A DNA stretch of 18,024 nt from CAJXJP01 sp964022365 (GCA_964022365.1 CAXHZN010000017.1:1-18024); one strand, 5' to 3'. Numbered from the stretch's first letter, positions 1 to 8,631 are shown. The notes: generated from the letters alone by a model not told the origin. Made by a program: numbers and translations.

Positions 1-1
1 T

Positions 2-1051
2 ATTGCGCTCACTGGAGGTTCCACTTGAGGTCATGTATTTCCATTATTGTCACTCTATAATTATTTTTCACAAGAAGATAAATATAATTTTTATTGGGTA
101 GCAGAAGCGGATTCTCTTGAAGAAAATATAGCAGATGAAAATGCTATAGAATTTTTTGATATTCCATGTGGAAAAATTAGAAGATATTTTGATTGGAGAA
201 ATTTTTATGAACCATTGAAAAATTTATCTGGAATATTTTTTGGAATATATTTTATTCTCTCAAAAAATATTGATATTGTATTTTCAAAATGAGGATATGT
301 AAGTTTACCTTTATGTATTGCTGCATATATTTTGAGAAAACCTATTTATATTCATGAATCTGACGCTGTTTGAGGTGTTGCTAACAAATTGATTAGTAAA
401 ATCGCTACAAAAACATTTTATTCATTTGAAAATGCCAAAACAAAAAAAGATGATGAAAAAATGTCAGACGAAAGAACTCATATTTTCTCAGGACAAATCC
501 TAAATCCAGATTTATTAGAATATATCACTACTCTAGAAGTAAAAGAAAATGATAAATTAGAAGTGCTTGTAATTGCTGGAAGTCAATGATCAACTCGCTT
601 ATTTGAAAGTGTTTTACAATCACTTCCTGATATGGGTGATATAAATTTTACAGTGGTATTATGAGAAAAAAACCTTCACTTTAAACAAGATTTTCAAAGA
701 TTTTTTAATGTAACGGTTCATGATTTTGTTGATCAAAAAACACTTTGAAAAATTTATAAAAAATCAGATATTGCTGTAACAAGAGCAGGAGCTACAACAC
801 TTTGGGAATTATATAATTTCGGTGTTCATAGTATAATTGTACCTCTGCCAGAAAGTGCTGGAAATCATCAAGAAAAAAATGCACAATATTTTGAAAATAA
901 ATTTGGAAGTAATATTTTAGATGAAAATAATAATTTAAGTTTAGAAATATTTAGATTATTACAAAAATATAAAACTCTGAGAAAATCTGGTGTAAATCTC
1001 AATGATTTTTTCAAATCACTCAAAAAAATTGAAACACATTTTGATAAATAA
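2..1051 (+). CDS. murG: MurG, UDP-GlcNAc:undecaprenyl-PP-MurNAc-pentapeptide transferase (5' truncated)
   Basis: This GT-B glycosyltransferase adds GlcNAc to lipid I to make lipid II at the inner face of the membrane, the last cytoplasmic step of peptidoglycan synthesis. The window opens within a few codons of the start: the first residues read IALTGGSTGGHVFP, the N-terminal G-loop. Further landmarks are SKGGYVSLP (about residue 97), the acceptor-side HESDAVGGVANK (about 118), the second G-loop AGSQGSTRLFES (about 193) and the UDP-GlcNAc site TRAGATTLWEL followed by ESAGNHQEKNA (about 260-290). About 349 codons are visible, close to the family's usual 350-360, so only the extreme N-terminus is missing. 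Six glycines are encoded by TGA, including one in each G-loop, which anchors the genetic-code call. The TAA stop abuts a terminator. The start codon and upstream neighbours lie outside the window. Confidence 0.95.
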
Positions 1052-1086
1052 AAAAAAAGATAAATTTATACAATTTATCTTTTTTT
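1052..1086 (+). terminator. Rho-independent terminator after murG
   Basis: The stem GATAAATT/AATTTATC (1059-1066 with 1072-1079) has a 5-nt loop and is extended by an A-run pairing with the U-tract. It starts directly after the murG stop. Confidence 0.8.
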
Positions 1087-1097
1087 GTGTATTTTTG

Positions 1098-1126
1098 TTG
1101 CAGATAAAAAATAAATATGCTAGACT
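1098..1126 (+). promoter_or_regulatory. Candidate promoter for the PiT gene
   Basis: TTGCAG (1098-1103), a 17-nt spacer and TAGACT (1121-1126), preceded by TGC as an extended -10. If this is real, transcription begins near 1133. That is downstream of the longest-frame ATG (1117) and would make GTG at 1159 the likely start of the transporter. The DNA is AT-rich, so the call is tentative. Confidence 0.35.
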
Positions 1127-2601
1127 ATTATGGTATTTTATTTATAATATATTTAAAAGTGAAATTTAATCTAAAATATTTTAAAAAATCTGCTTCATTT
1201 AAATATGAAATATCAGCTGCAATTATTTTTTGAATGATTGCTTGGGTATATTTTTTTCAATGAGGAAATACAAGTTTAATTTTATTATTTGCTTGTGTGC
1301 TTTGAATTTATATGGCCATGAATATTGGTGCAAATGATGTAGCTAATAATATGTGACCTGCAGTTGGTTCAAAAGCTCTGACTCTTGGGTGAGCCATTAT
1401 TATCGCTGCGATTTTTGAAGCGTCGGGTGCGATTATTGCAGGATGAGATGTAGTAAATACTATTAAAGGTTGAATTATAGATTCAGCGATGATTCCAAAT
1501 AATCTTACTTTGATTTATATAATGATGGCAACACTTTTATGAGCTGCTTTATGGATAAATATCGCGACGTATTTCAAAGCTCCAGTTTCAGCTACTCATT
1601 CAGTTATGTGAGGTTTAATTTGAGCTTGAATGACAGCAAGTGCGACACTTTATATTGTGGAAAATGAAGTATTTGACTTTTGATCAATGATGAACTTTAC
1701 TGCCAGTATGGTTTCATGGTGAAAAGTATGAGAAATTGCAGCTTCATGGGTAATTTCTCCACTTATGTGAGGACTTATTGCTGCTTGAATCATGGCTTCA
1801 ATCCGTGTAAATATTTTCAAGAAAAAACATATAGATAAAGCAGCAAAACATTGGTTGCCTATTTATGTTTGATTGATGACAAGTGTTTTTACTATTTATT
1901 TATTACTCAAAGGATTAAAACCATATTTAAAATCACATGCTGATTTAGCAGGTGTTTTGACTACAAATACTTCAGTATTTTTATGAATTATTGTTTGATT
2001 TTGAGTATTTTTCCTCGTAAGATTATATTTAAAAAAACATAAATCATTATTACAAGATGATAAAAAACATATCAATAGATTGTTTAATATTCCACTTATA
2101 TTTGCTGTAGCTTTACTATCATTTGCCCATGGAGCAAATGATGTAGCAAATGCTATTTGACCTTTAGTTGCTATTTATGATGCTGTAACAACAGGATGAG
2201 TGAGTGTGGATGATGCGAGTATTCCATTTTGGATTATGGTTTTATGAGCCATTTGATTAGTAATTGGTTTAATGACGTTTGGGAGTAGATTAATCACAAC
2301 AGTTTGAGGTGAAATTACAAAATTAAATCAATCAAGAGCTTTCTCAGTAGCTCTAGCTGCTGCTATTACTGTGATTATTGCAAGTCAATTATGACTTCCA
2401 GTAAGTTCCACACATATTGCTATTTGAGGTATTTTTGGTATTGGTTTATTTAGAGAATATATAAAAAGATCTCAAGGAAAAGATAAAATATATATTCAAA
2501 AAGCTATGATAAAAAATATTGTTCTTTCATGGATTATTACTCTTCCGGCTACTGGTTTTATAGCCTGAATTGCATATATATGTTTATATAATTTTGCATA
2601 A
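1117..2601 (+). CDS. PiT-family inorganic phosphate transporter
   Basis: This is a secondary transporter of the PiT/PHO4 family (PF01384), which moves inorganic phosphate, usually as a metal-phosphate complex, with H+ or Na+ across the cytoplasmic membrane. The family's duplicated signature is present twice: GANDVANNMGPAVGSKALTLG near residue 69 and GANDVANAIGPLVAIYD near residue 339. APVSATHSVMGG and PVSSTHIAIGG are the matching later repeats. About ten hydrophobic helices flank a basic cytoplasmic loop (about residues 285-330). The length, up to 494 aa, matches PitA-type proteins. More than 30 TGA codons read as Gly, many in helix-packing positions; under the standard code the gene vanishes. 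ATG 1117 is the longest start, just after an in-frame TAA at 1105. GTG 1159 is an alternative if the promoter at 1098-1126 is used. No Shine-Dalgarno is seen. The polyphosphate polymerase gene follows. Confidence 0.93.
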
Positions 2602-2610
2602 AAATATATA

Positions 2611-2648
2611 AAAAATCGAGCTTCAATTTTTTGACTCGATTTTTTTTA
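2611..2648 (+). terminator. Rho-independent terminator after the PiT gene
   Basis: AAAAATCGAG pairs with CTCGATTTTT and is followed by a T-run; an inner TCAA/TTGA pairing extends the hairpin. Confidence 0.75.
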
Positions 2649-2659
2649 TATGGTAAAAT
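2631..2659 (+). promoter_or_regulatory. Promoter of the polyphosphate polymerase gene, overlapping the preceding terminator
   Basis: TTGACT (2631-2636), a 17-nt spacer and TAAAAT (2654-2659). The -35 box lies inside the terminator hairpin of the PiT gene. This predicts a leader of roughly 25-30 nt before ATG 2693. A second TATAAT occurs at 2668-2673 without a good -35. Confidence 0.5.
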
Positions 2660-2692
2660 TATGTATATATAATATTTAGTAATTTGAAATAT

Positions 2693-3499
2693 ATGACAGT
2701 AAAATTTTCACAATCATTACAAAGCTTTCAAGCACTTACTTTGACTCAACTCAATGCGCAGGCAAGTTTTTTGAAAAGAATTGATAGAAAATTTTTACTG
2801 ACAAATAGTGAATTTTGAGAATTTTTACAAGAACTCAAAAATGATTTTCAAGTATTAGAAATCTGAGGGAAAAAAGTTTTTTCGTATGATAATATTTATA
2901 TGGATACTCAAGATTATTTATTTTATAATCAGCATCAAAATAAATTAAAATCTAGGACGAAAGTCAGAACCAGATTATACGAAGATTCTCAAATGGCATT
3001 TTTTGAATATAAACAAAAAATCAATGGAATTACACAAAAATTTAGATATCAATTTCCTGTTGAAGAACATGGGAAAATGACAAAATGAAAAACAAGATTT
3101 TTTGAGTGAGTATGGCAAAGTATGTATCAATGAGATCCACAAGCACCAAAAATTTCTCCAGCAATGAAAACAAAATATAATAGAATCACTCTGGTAGAAA
3201 AAAATGGTTGAGAAAGACTCACTATTGATTTTAATATTCAAACGCTTGATTTAAGAGATAACGAAGCAGAAAATGTAGAATTAAAAAATTTAGTTATCGT
3301 AGAAAGTAAATCTTTAGCTGAGAGCTGTAAAAGTTTAGAAATTTTGAAAAAAAATCATAAAAAACAAGCCAGTTCTTGTAGTAAATATTCACTTTGAATT
3401 GTGTATGCTGGTCTTGCTAAAAAATATTCAACCTTTAAAAAAACAATTACTGAGATTGAAGAAATAAAAAAACAAATCCAAGAAGAAAATAAAAAATAA
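2693..3499 (+). CDS. VTC-domain polyphosphate polymerase-like protein
   Basis: The 268-aa protein consists of a single VTC-type domain of the triphosphate tunnel metalloenzyme superfamily. Its best-known member, yeast Vtc4, builds polyphosphate from ATP. The basic and acidic tunnel residues appear in order: RIDRKFLL (about residue 23), NIYMDT (about 66), KLKSRTKVRTRLYED (about 82), FFEYKQK (about 101), KYNRITLV (about 160), RLTIDFNI (about 176) and VIVESKSL (about 200). The C-terminus is lysine-rich. No membrane segment is seen, so the protein is probably cytosolic or membrane-associated through partners. It lies directly after the PiT transporter, which suggests imported phosphate is stored as polyphosphate (inference). 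Seven of about 12 glycines are TGA. The start is the first ATG after the promoter; no clear Shine-Dalgarno is present. The enzymatic product is not proven, because VTC domains can also act as inorganic triphosphatases. Confidence 0.85.
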
Positions 3500-3525
3500 A
3501 GCAAAATATTTTGCTTTATTTTTTA
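3492..3525 (+). terminator. Rho-independent terminator overlapping the VTC gene stop
   Basis: AAAATAAAGCAAAA pairs with TTTTGCTTTATTTT around a TA loop. The TAA stop of the VTC gene (3497-3499) is inside the 5' arm. Confidence 0.75.
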
Positions 3526-3538
3526 TTTTTTGCATAAT
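3511..3538 (+). promoter_or_regulatory. Promoter of the 7-TM gene, embedded in the preceding terminator
   Basis: TTGCTT (3511-3516), a 16-nt spacer and CATAAT (3533-3538) with an upstream TG. The -35 box is in the 3' arm of the VTC gene terminator. The predicted transcript begins near 3545, about 24 nt before ATG 3569. Confidence 0.5.
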
Positions 3539-3554
3539 TTTATTACCTCAAGTA

Positions 3555-3560
3555 AAAGGA
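3555..3560 (+). promoter_or_regulatory. Shine-Dalgarno AAAGGA that fixes the 7-TM gene start
   Basis: AAAGGA lies 8 nt before ATG 3569. Few other starts in this window have a recognisable Shine-Dalgarno. It favours ATG 3569 over the TTG at 3530, which lies within the promoter. Confidence 0.6.
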
Positions 3561-3568
3561 ATAGATCA

Positions 3569-4276
3569 ATGATAGATGTAGTGATTTTACTTCCATCATT
3601 TATAGCGTTTATTGTTGGTTATTATATAATAATTACACAACAGTATTTAAAGCATGATGCTCAAATTGGGTATTTTGTTTTTTGGTTAGCCTCAGTGGTA
3701 CAAGCTGGAGCTGATTTAGTAAATATTATATTTGACCCAAAGAGTACTCCAAACGAAATTTTTGCTGGATATGCAAGTTTTGGACTTATTTTTTTTACAG
3801 CATTTGTGTTGATGAAAAAAATAATGTCTCAGGATTTTTCTATAAAAAATTTTTGGAAAAAAAGTGATCCAGATGATAAAAAAGCGCTAATAATTTTTAG
3901 TATTTTTTTATGTTTGTTTATCATTTTTGAATTTATTTTTGATTTTTCTGATGAAAATTATTATCAATGGACAATGGCTGTAATTGCTATTATTCTTGAT
4001 ATTGCAGCTGTTTTATTAGCAAGAAAAGAGATTTATTCTAAAATTGAACAACAAAAATTATCTCCATGGATACTTTGGGGCTTGTCTTTAGGTTGGTTAT
4101 GCAGCTTAGAAGCAATATTTAGCTATGATGAAGGATTTTTCCCACCATCAGTTGGTTGGGTAATGCTATGTGAAAATATATTTGTAATACTTATTATTGC
4201 AGGATTTATTGTTCACGGTAGAATGCAAAAAAAACAAAAAACCATTCAGTTTGACTGAATGGTTTTTATTTTATAA
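3569..4276 (+). CDS. Predicted 7-TM integral membrane protein of unknown function
   Basis: I do not recognise a family. The roughly 235-aa protein has seven hydrophobic segments with short loops: VVILLPSFIAFIVGYYIII, FVFWLASVVQAGADLVNII, FAGYASFGLIFFTAFVLM, ALIIFSIFLCLFIIFEFIF, QWTMAVIAIILDIAAVLLA, ILWGLSLGWLCSLEAIF and VMLCENIFVILIIAGFIVH. The tail is basic (GRMQKKQK). It has its own promoter and Shine-Dalgarno and sits between the polyphosphate polymerase and the convergent CYTH gene. It is the only complete gene here with no internal TGA: all 11 glycines are GGN. The first in-frame TGA (4256-4258) comes at the very end, inside the terminator. Under code 25 the frame runs six more residues to TAA 4274-4276; if TGA terminated here, the gene would end at 4258. 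This could reflect transfer from a standard-code organism, or chance. Confidence 0.75.
4236..4268. terminator. Bidirectional terminator between convergent genes
   Basis: AAAAACCATTCAG (to 4249), loop TTTGA, then CTGAATGGTTTTT (4255-4267). T-runs follow on the plus strand and, via the A-run at 4226-4240, on the minus strand. It serves the CYTH gene cleanly. For the plus-strand 7-TM gene it lies upstream of the code-25 stop. Confidence 0.8.
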
Positions 4277-4819
4277 AAAAGTATATTCTTTTTTATAATG
4301 TTTAAATAATTTTTTTGAACCTCAAAGAAATATTTCTTTGTCGGTCAGTTTGAGTTTTCTCAACCAAAAATCTATATTTGCTTGGCTTTCTTCTTCGATT
4401 TCGAGTAATGCTGGGATATCTTCATATTTATCGATATCAAATTCCGCATCAACGAGTCTATAGGAAATTCTATGTTTGATTTTTTCTCTGGTTTTTATCA
4501 TTCCGTATTTTTCTAAAACAGACGAAAAACTTTCAACATCTGATATTTCCATTTCATGTTCGTCTTTGGCTATTACATCTTCATTTTCTTCTACATCAAA
4601 ACGTTTATTTTTGATAGTATATAAATGTGTTTCTCATTTTTTTCTTACACGAAACATTCTATTATTTTGTTGCATTTTTGCCTTTTTTGAATCACTTGGA
4701 AAATCATAATATACATCGTGAATTACTCCATCGAATGTTTTTTTAGCTCAAAAATTTTCTAATTTTTCGCAAATTTCTTGGACATTTATTTCTAATATTT
4801 TTATTTCTTTTTCTAACAT
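4271..4819 (-). CDS. CYTH-domain triphosphate tunnel enzyme (class IV adenylate cyclase / triphosphatase-like)
   Basis: The 182-aa protein belongs to the CYTH family (PF01928), a group of small cytosolic enzymes that bind triphosphates in a charged beta-tunnel with Mg2+ or Mn2+. Members include thiamine triphosphatase, inorganic triphosphatase and class IV adenylate cyclase. The N-terminal ExExK motif is at EKEIK (residues 3-7). Next come VYYDFP (about 37), FRVRKKGETHLYTIKNKR (about 55-72), the YRLVDAEFDIDKYEDIPALL stretch (about 126-145) and the acidic LEIEEES (about 145-151). Three of six glycines are TGA. It has its own promoter (4849-4877) and shares a terminator with the convergent 7-TM gene; the two stop codons lie in a common TTATAA. 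The substrate cannot be chosen from sequence. Closeness to a VTC polymerase and a phosphate transporter makes a polyphosphate- or triphosphate-hydrolysing role attractive (inference). Confidence 0.83.
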
Positions 4820-4848
4820 ATTTGTTTATTTGAAAAAATATTAAATAA

Positions 4849-4877
4849 ATTATACCATAATATTATAAAATGTACAA
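4849..4877 (-). promoter_or_regulatory. Promoter of the CYTH gene
   Basis: On the minus strand: TTGTAC (4877-4872), a 17-nt spacer and TATAAT (4854-4849) preceded by TGG. The -35 overlaps a TGTACA palindrome that also occurs twice in front of the histidine kinase. Confidence 0.6.
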
Positions 4878-4880
4878 TAT

Positions 4881-5579
4881 TTATTTTTTTAAAATATATC
4901 ATTCTCACCTAATATTTTTGATCCAATTGTCTATATTAAATTCTTCAAGTATTTTCTTTAAACGTAGAATAACAATTCTGATATTTCTGCTTTTGAGTAA
5001 TTCCCTATCTCACCATAATTTTACGCATAAATCAGATTCAGAAATGATATGTTCTTTTCTGAGTAAAAATTGGAATAAAATGAATTTTGTTTTTTTTGAA
5101 AGTTGTATCAATATATTATTATAATAAAATGAATTCTCATGAAATTTATAACTCAAGCCGTGATATTCCAAAATTTGTGTATCATTGCAAATAATATTGA
5201 TACAATAAGACTTAAACCATCTCATAATTCGTAATTCAAGTTCTTTCAATCGAAATGGTTTTGTAAGATAATCGTTCGCTCAAAGATTAAACGCATTTTC
5301 TATATATTCTATATCATCGAATCAACTCATCACAATAATAGGCATTTTAAGTTGTTTACTTCGAATTATTTTGACGATATCTAATCAACTCTGAGAAGTT
5401 TGATATCATAACTTTATATCAACTAATACGATATCATATGACTCAATAATTGCTAATTCGTGAATAAATTCTTCAAATGTTGATAAAAGAGTAATTTTAT
5501 TTGAAATTACTCTTTTATCAAAAACATCTTTTATTTTATTTCATAAAAAATCGTCATCTTCTATAATTAATATATTCAT
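4881..5579 (-). CDS. OmpR/PhoB-family response regulator
   Basis: The 232-aa two-component regulator has an N-terminal receiver and a C-terminal winged-helix DNA-binding domain. Receiver landmarks are the acidic pocket IIEDDD (residues 5-10), the phospho-acceptor Asp in VLVDIKLG (about 56), the switch Ser in VMSGFDD (about 86) and the invariant Lys in YLTKPF (about 108). The winged helix ends with RNIRIVILRLKKIL and IRGEGYIL, the usual recognition helix and wing. Eight of nine glycines are TGA, the heaviest use in the window. CGA codons fall where regulators often have Arg (KPFRLKEL), supporting CGA=Arg. It lies 17 nt after the histidine kinase gene, its likely partner. A GGAGG precedes the ATG by only 1 nt, unusually close, so translational coupling to the kinase gene may matter more. 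Confidence 0.92.
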
Positions 5580-5596
5580 ACCTCCATAATATTATA

Positions 5597-7690
5597 TTAT
5601 ACTGAAGGTATATTAATTATTATACGAGCTCATCATAATTTTTTTCAAAATGAAGCTTGAATATTTCCATTATGTAGTTCTACTATAGTTCTACATAAAT
5701 ATAATCCCATTCAAAGTCAGATATAACTTCATTTTCCAGTTGAATATTTTTCAAATATATTATTAATTTCTAATTGTGTAAATCATTTCCCATTATCTTC
5801 AATAATTATTTGAATCATATTTTCTTTTTCTAAACATGAAATGTACATTTCTCAAGTTTGGGGATTAATAATTTTGAGAGCATTGTTGATTAAATTATCA
5901 ATAACTTGACGAAATTGTACTTTATCAAGAGGAATATATTGAATATCTTCGTCAAAATTTGTATGAAATACAATATCTGGATGAATTTTTTGAAAGATGG
6001 AAATTTCATTTTTTAAAAGTTCTACTATTTTAATATTTTGCACAAATAGTGACTTTGAATTCATTTCAAATTGTTGAATAGAAAAAAGTTTATTGACTAA
6101 ATCTCAAGTTTTTAAAAGTAATTCGTTGAGTGTAAATAATTCTTTTTGCATTTCTTGTTTACTTAAATCATCATTTTTGTAATCATCTATGATATTATCA
6201 ATTTGAAAAATCGAACTTGCAATCGGTCATTTTACCTCATGTGAAATTACATTAATAAATTCTTTTTGTTTGTTAATTAATTGATTATATTCAATTGTTT
6301 GTTTATCTACTTGTTGGTCAAGATTTACAGAAAGTTCATGAATTTTTTTATAAATATCTAAATATTTTAGATGTCATTCTAAAAATAATTTAAAATCCAT
6401 TAAAATATTTATTTCTTCGTTATAATAATGTTCTTCAAAAGGTTTTTTCCCAATTGATAGATATCAAATTAAATTATTTTTATTGTCATACATTGGAAAA
6501 ATTAAATATGATTTATCAGAGATTTCAGATCTAATTTTGTCTTCATTAAATTTATTTTTATTTTCTTGAATAAAAACTATATCATTTATAAAAAGATTTA
6601 ATTTACTTTTTTGTTGAAAGAAATGGTACAATTCACTTTTTTCAGTTCAAAATAATCAAATGGTAATATGTTTGAGTTTCATATTTTTTTGAAATTCAAC
6701 TTCTAAATGATTATTTAAATCACTCAAATTTGTGATGTACGGAATTTCTTTTTTTAATTGAATAATAAAGTTTCGTAAATAATTATTTTTATTATTTCCA
6801 AGAAATATTGTATTAAAAAATTTGTTAATAATTGAAAAACATAGAATTCAAATAATAATATCAACAACTCAGAATTCATTATTTATTCACCAATAGCTTC
6901 AAAAAAGATTTCCTAATATTCCAATATAATACTTGAATATATTAATAAAAAATATGGTTGATAACAGCGATAATCATAATACAATTATTTCTCATATTTT
7001 TACTTTAATGTTTGAAAGATTATATTTATGTATCGAATAAAAAGTCAAAATAATAAATGGAATAAAGAAAAATCATATTTCTTTTTCTAAAATCCAAATA
7101 TCAAATAAAGGTAAAATTAATTGAAAAATAAGTGTTAAAATAATTAAAAGTAACACTCAAAATAAAATATATTTTAATCTGAGTTTGTTTAAATAAGTGA
7201 TTTCTTTATATTTTTTATATGTTGTATAAATAAATAATGGGAAAAAATATAAGTTTAATAAAATATGCAATAAGTAGATTTCCCCCTCTATTTCATAAAA
7301 ATCATTTTTTATTCAATCCAGATACATTCCTTGAATTATCCAATCACTGATAAAATATATAAAAAATAAAATTATTGCAGAAAGATGAATCACTATATTT
7401 TTTCTTGTATATAATTTTTTTATTCAAGAACTAAAATATTCTATAAAATAAACAAAACTAAAAATACATACAATTGATAAAAAATATCATCCTTTTGAAA
7501 TAAAATGATGAATTTGAGGATCTGAAAAAATGTAAAATGAAATGAAATATAAAAATAGCCGGAGTCATCAACTCAAGCTAAATAATAGGAAATAATAACC
7601 ACTTACATCTTGATATTTTTTATATATAGAAAATCCTAAAATAAAAAATGTGATGATAAGCAGTAAATATAATATGATATAAAAACTCAT
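5597..7690 (-). CDS. Membrane sensor histidine kinase (7TM, GAF-like, HisKA, HATPase)
   Basis: The 697-aa sensor kinase autophosphorylates on His and passes phosphate to a response regulator. The first about 300 residues form eight or so hydrophobic helices resembling the N-terminal 7TM sensor module of histidine kinases. A cytosolic GAF-like domain follows (about 310-450, including YLIFPMYDNKNNLIGYLSIG), then a coiled linker. The H-box is INVISHEVKGPIASS with phospho-His at about residue 484. The ATPase domain has the N-box DKVQFRQVIDNLINNALK (about 590), G1 IEDNGKGF and G2 IGLGMGLYLCR, and ends LGGARIIINIPSV. All catalytic motifs are intact, with many glycines as TGA. The OmpR-type regulator gene follows by 17 nt, so the two are co-transcribed. 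The ligand cannot be read from the sequence. One rare CGG codon lies in the membrane part (about 7558-7560). Confidence 0.92.
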
Positions 7691-7693
7691 TAT

Positions 7694-7719
7694 TGTACAG
7701 ATAAATATTATATGTACAG
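7694..7719. promoter_or_regulatory. Direct repeat TGTACAG upstream of the histidine kinase
   Basis: TGTACAG occurs at 7694-7700 and 7713-7719, a 19-bp period, within the 52-nt gap between the GNAT-like gene and the kinase gene. A TATAAT lies between the copies on the minus strand. It could be a regulator or autoregulation site; this is unproven. Confidence 0.35.
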
Positions 7720-7742
7720 CAGTATATATTTATTTGAAAGAA

Positions 7743-8564
7743 TTAAAAGGATTTTAAAATTTTTCTAATTGATTGTGTATTTTTTTGTTTTAATATTTTT
7801 ATAGGTGAATCGATAATATATAAACTTGAATGGTGTTGAGGATTTTTATTTTCTACTTCTCAAAGTGTACTTAGATCTAGTTTTTTTGCTCAAAGTTTCT
7901 GATAAATAAACGATAAACAGTTGCTGTCATCCACTTCGATTATACCGGGAATATTGTTTAATGTATCCGGAATTGATTGAAATAATTGGCTTAATAATTT
8001 AAAAAAAGTAATTAAATTTGAATAATTTTGTGTAAGTCAGATAGAACTTATAGTGATATATTCGCCTTGATAATTTTCAAGTCATAAAATATCTTCTATT
8101 TTTTTTCGAATCGTTTCTTTTCAAATTTTGTGATAATACGCTTCAAATTCTTCAGAATAAATTTCATCAAAAGTTGCTGTATATCAATCTGCAAAACCTT
8201 GGATTTCTCAATCAGATTGATATGTTGTGAGATACGAATTATACGATTTATATCTTTGTTTAATATATTCTAGATACTGTTTTCCATAAATTTCTTGAGT
8301 TTCTCATCAACATTTTCGACATTCAATATTTGAAATTTCTAATACTTCAATAATTTTTTTTACCGTTAAATTTTTAATTTCATCACATAATGTAGAAAAA
8401 ACTTCTTGTTTCCCATCTATATGATCACAATCTTTACATTGTATATATTCCCCTATTCAACGTGCCCACATATCCTGTTCTATTTCTCTAATTCTTTCTG
8501 TTTGTTCATTAGATACATGAGAAGTTTTCCAGTGTTGTATATCTTGTAGAGTATTTAACGACAT
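7743..8564 (-). CDS. Zinc-ribbon protein with a GNAT-like acyltransferase fold (putative)
   Basis: This is a 273-aa soluble protein. Two Cys pairs, CKDCDH (about residue 49) and CRKCGG (about 94), look like a split zinc ribbon. The middle (SDGEIQGFADGYTATFDEIY, about 128-147), the strand ISSIGLTQNY (about 187-196) and a late SNCLSFIYQKLGAKKLDLS (about 227-245) resemble beta strands of GNAT acetyltransferases, where the last element matches the N-FYxKxGF region. The canonical acetyl-CoA loop Q/RxxGxG/A is not clear, so catalysis is uncertain. About ten of 17 glycines are TGA. It begins the probable minus-strand operon with the kinase and regulator genes (52-nt gap to the kinase), which suggests a role in the same signalling output or input. 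Alternative: a non-enzymatic zinc-binding regulator. Confidence 0.55.
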
Positions 8565-8610
8565 AATTATTTATATTAAGAATATAATATAGATAAGATA
8601 ATAAAAGAAA

Positions 8611-8631
8611 GTTACAAAATTGTTACAAAAT
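8611..8631. promoter_or_regulatory. PhoB/PhoP-box-like direct repeat in the divergent intergenic region
   Basis: GTTACAAAAT occurs twice (8611-8620 and 8622-8631), exactly 11 bp apart. This is the spacing of the tandem half-sites bound by PhoB/PhoP-class regulators. It lies between the divergent GNAT-like/kinase operon and the second regulator gene. The regulator that binds it is inferred, not shown. Confidence 0.45.

Noticed and set aside
2..2601. murG and the PiT gene as pseudogenes broken by many stops
   Set aside because: All the breaks are TGA at conserved Gly positions; with code 25 both genes are intact.
2975..3241. Minus-strand frame opposite the VTC gene
   Set aside because: It is antisense to a strongly conserved gene and has no family features; it is a shadow frame.
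3530..3568. TTG start for the 7-TM gene
   Set aside because: It lies in the promoter -10 region; ATG 3569 has a Shine-Dalgarno and begins just before the first membrane segment.
4820..4880. Terminator after the first response regulator
   Set aside because: No convincing stem with a U-tract was found; the gap holds the CYTH promoter, so read-through is possible.
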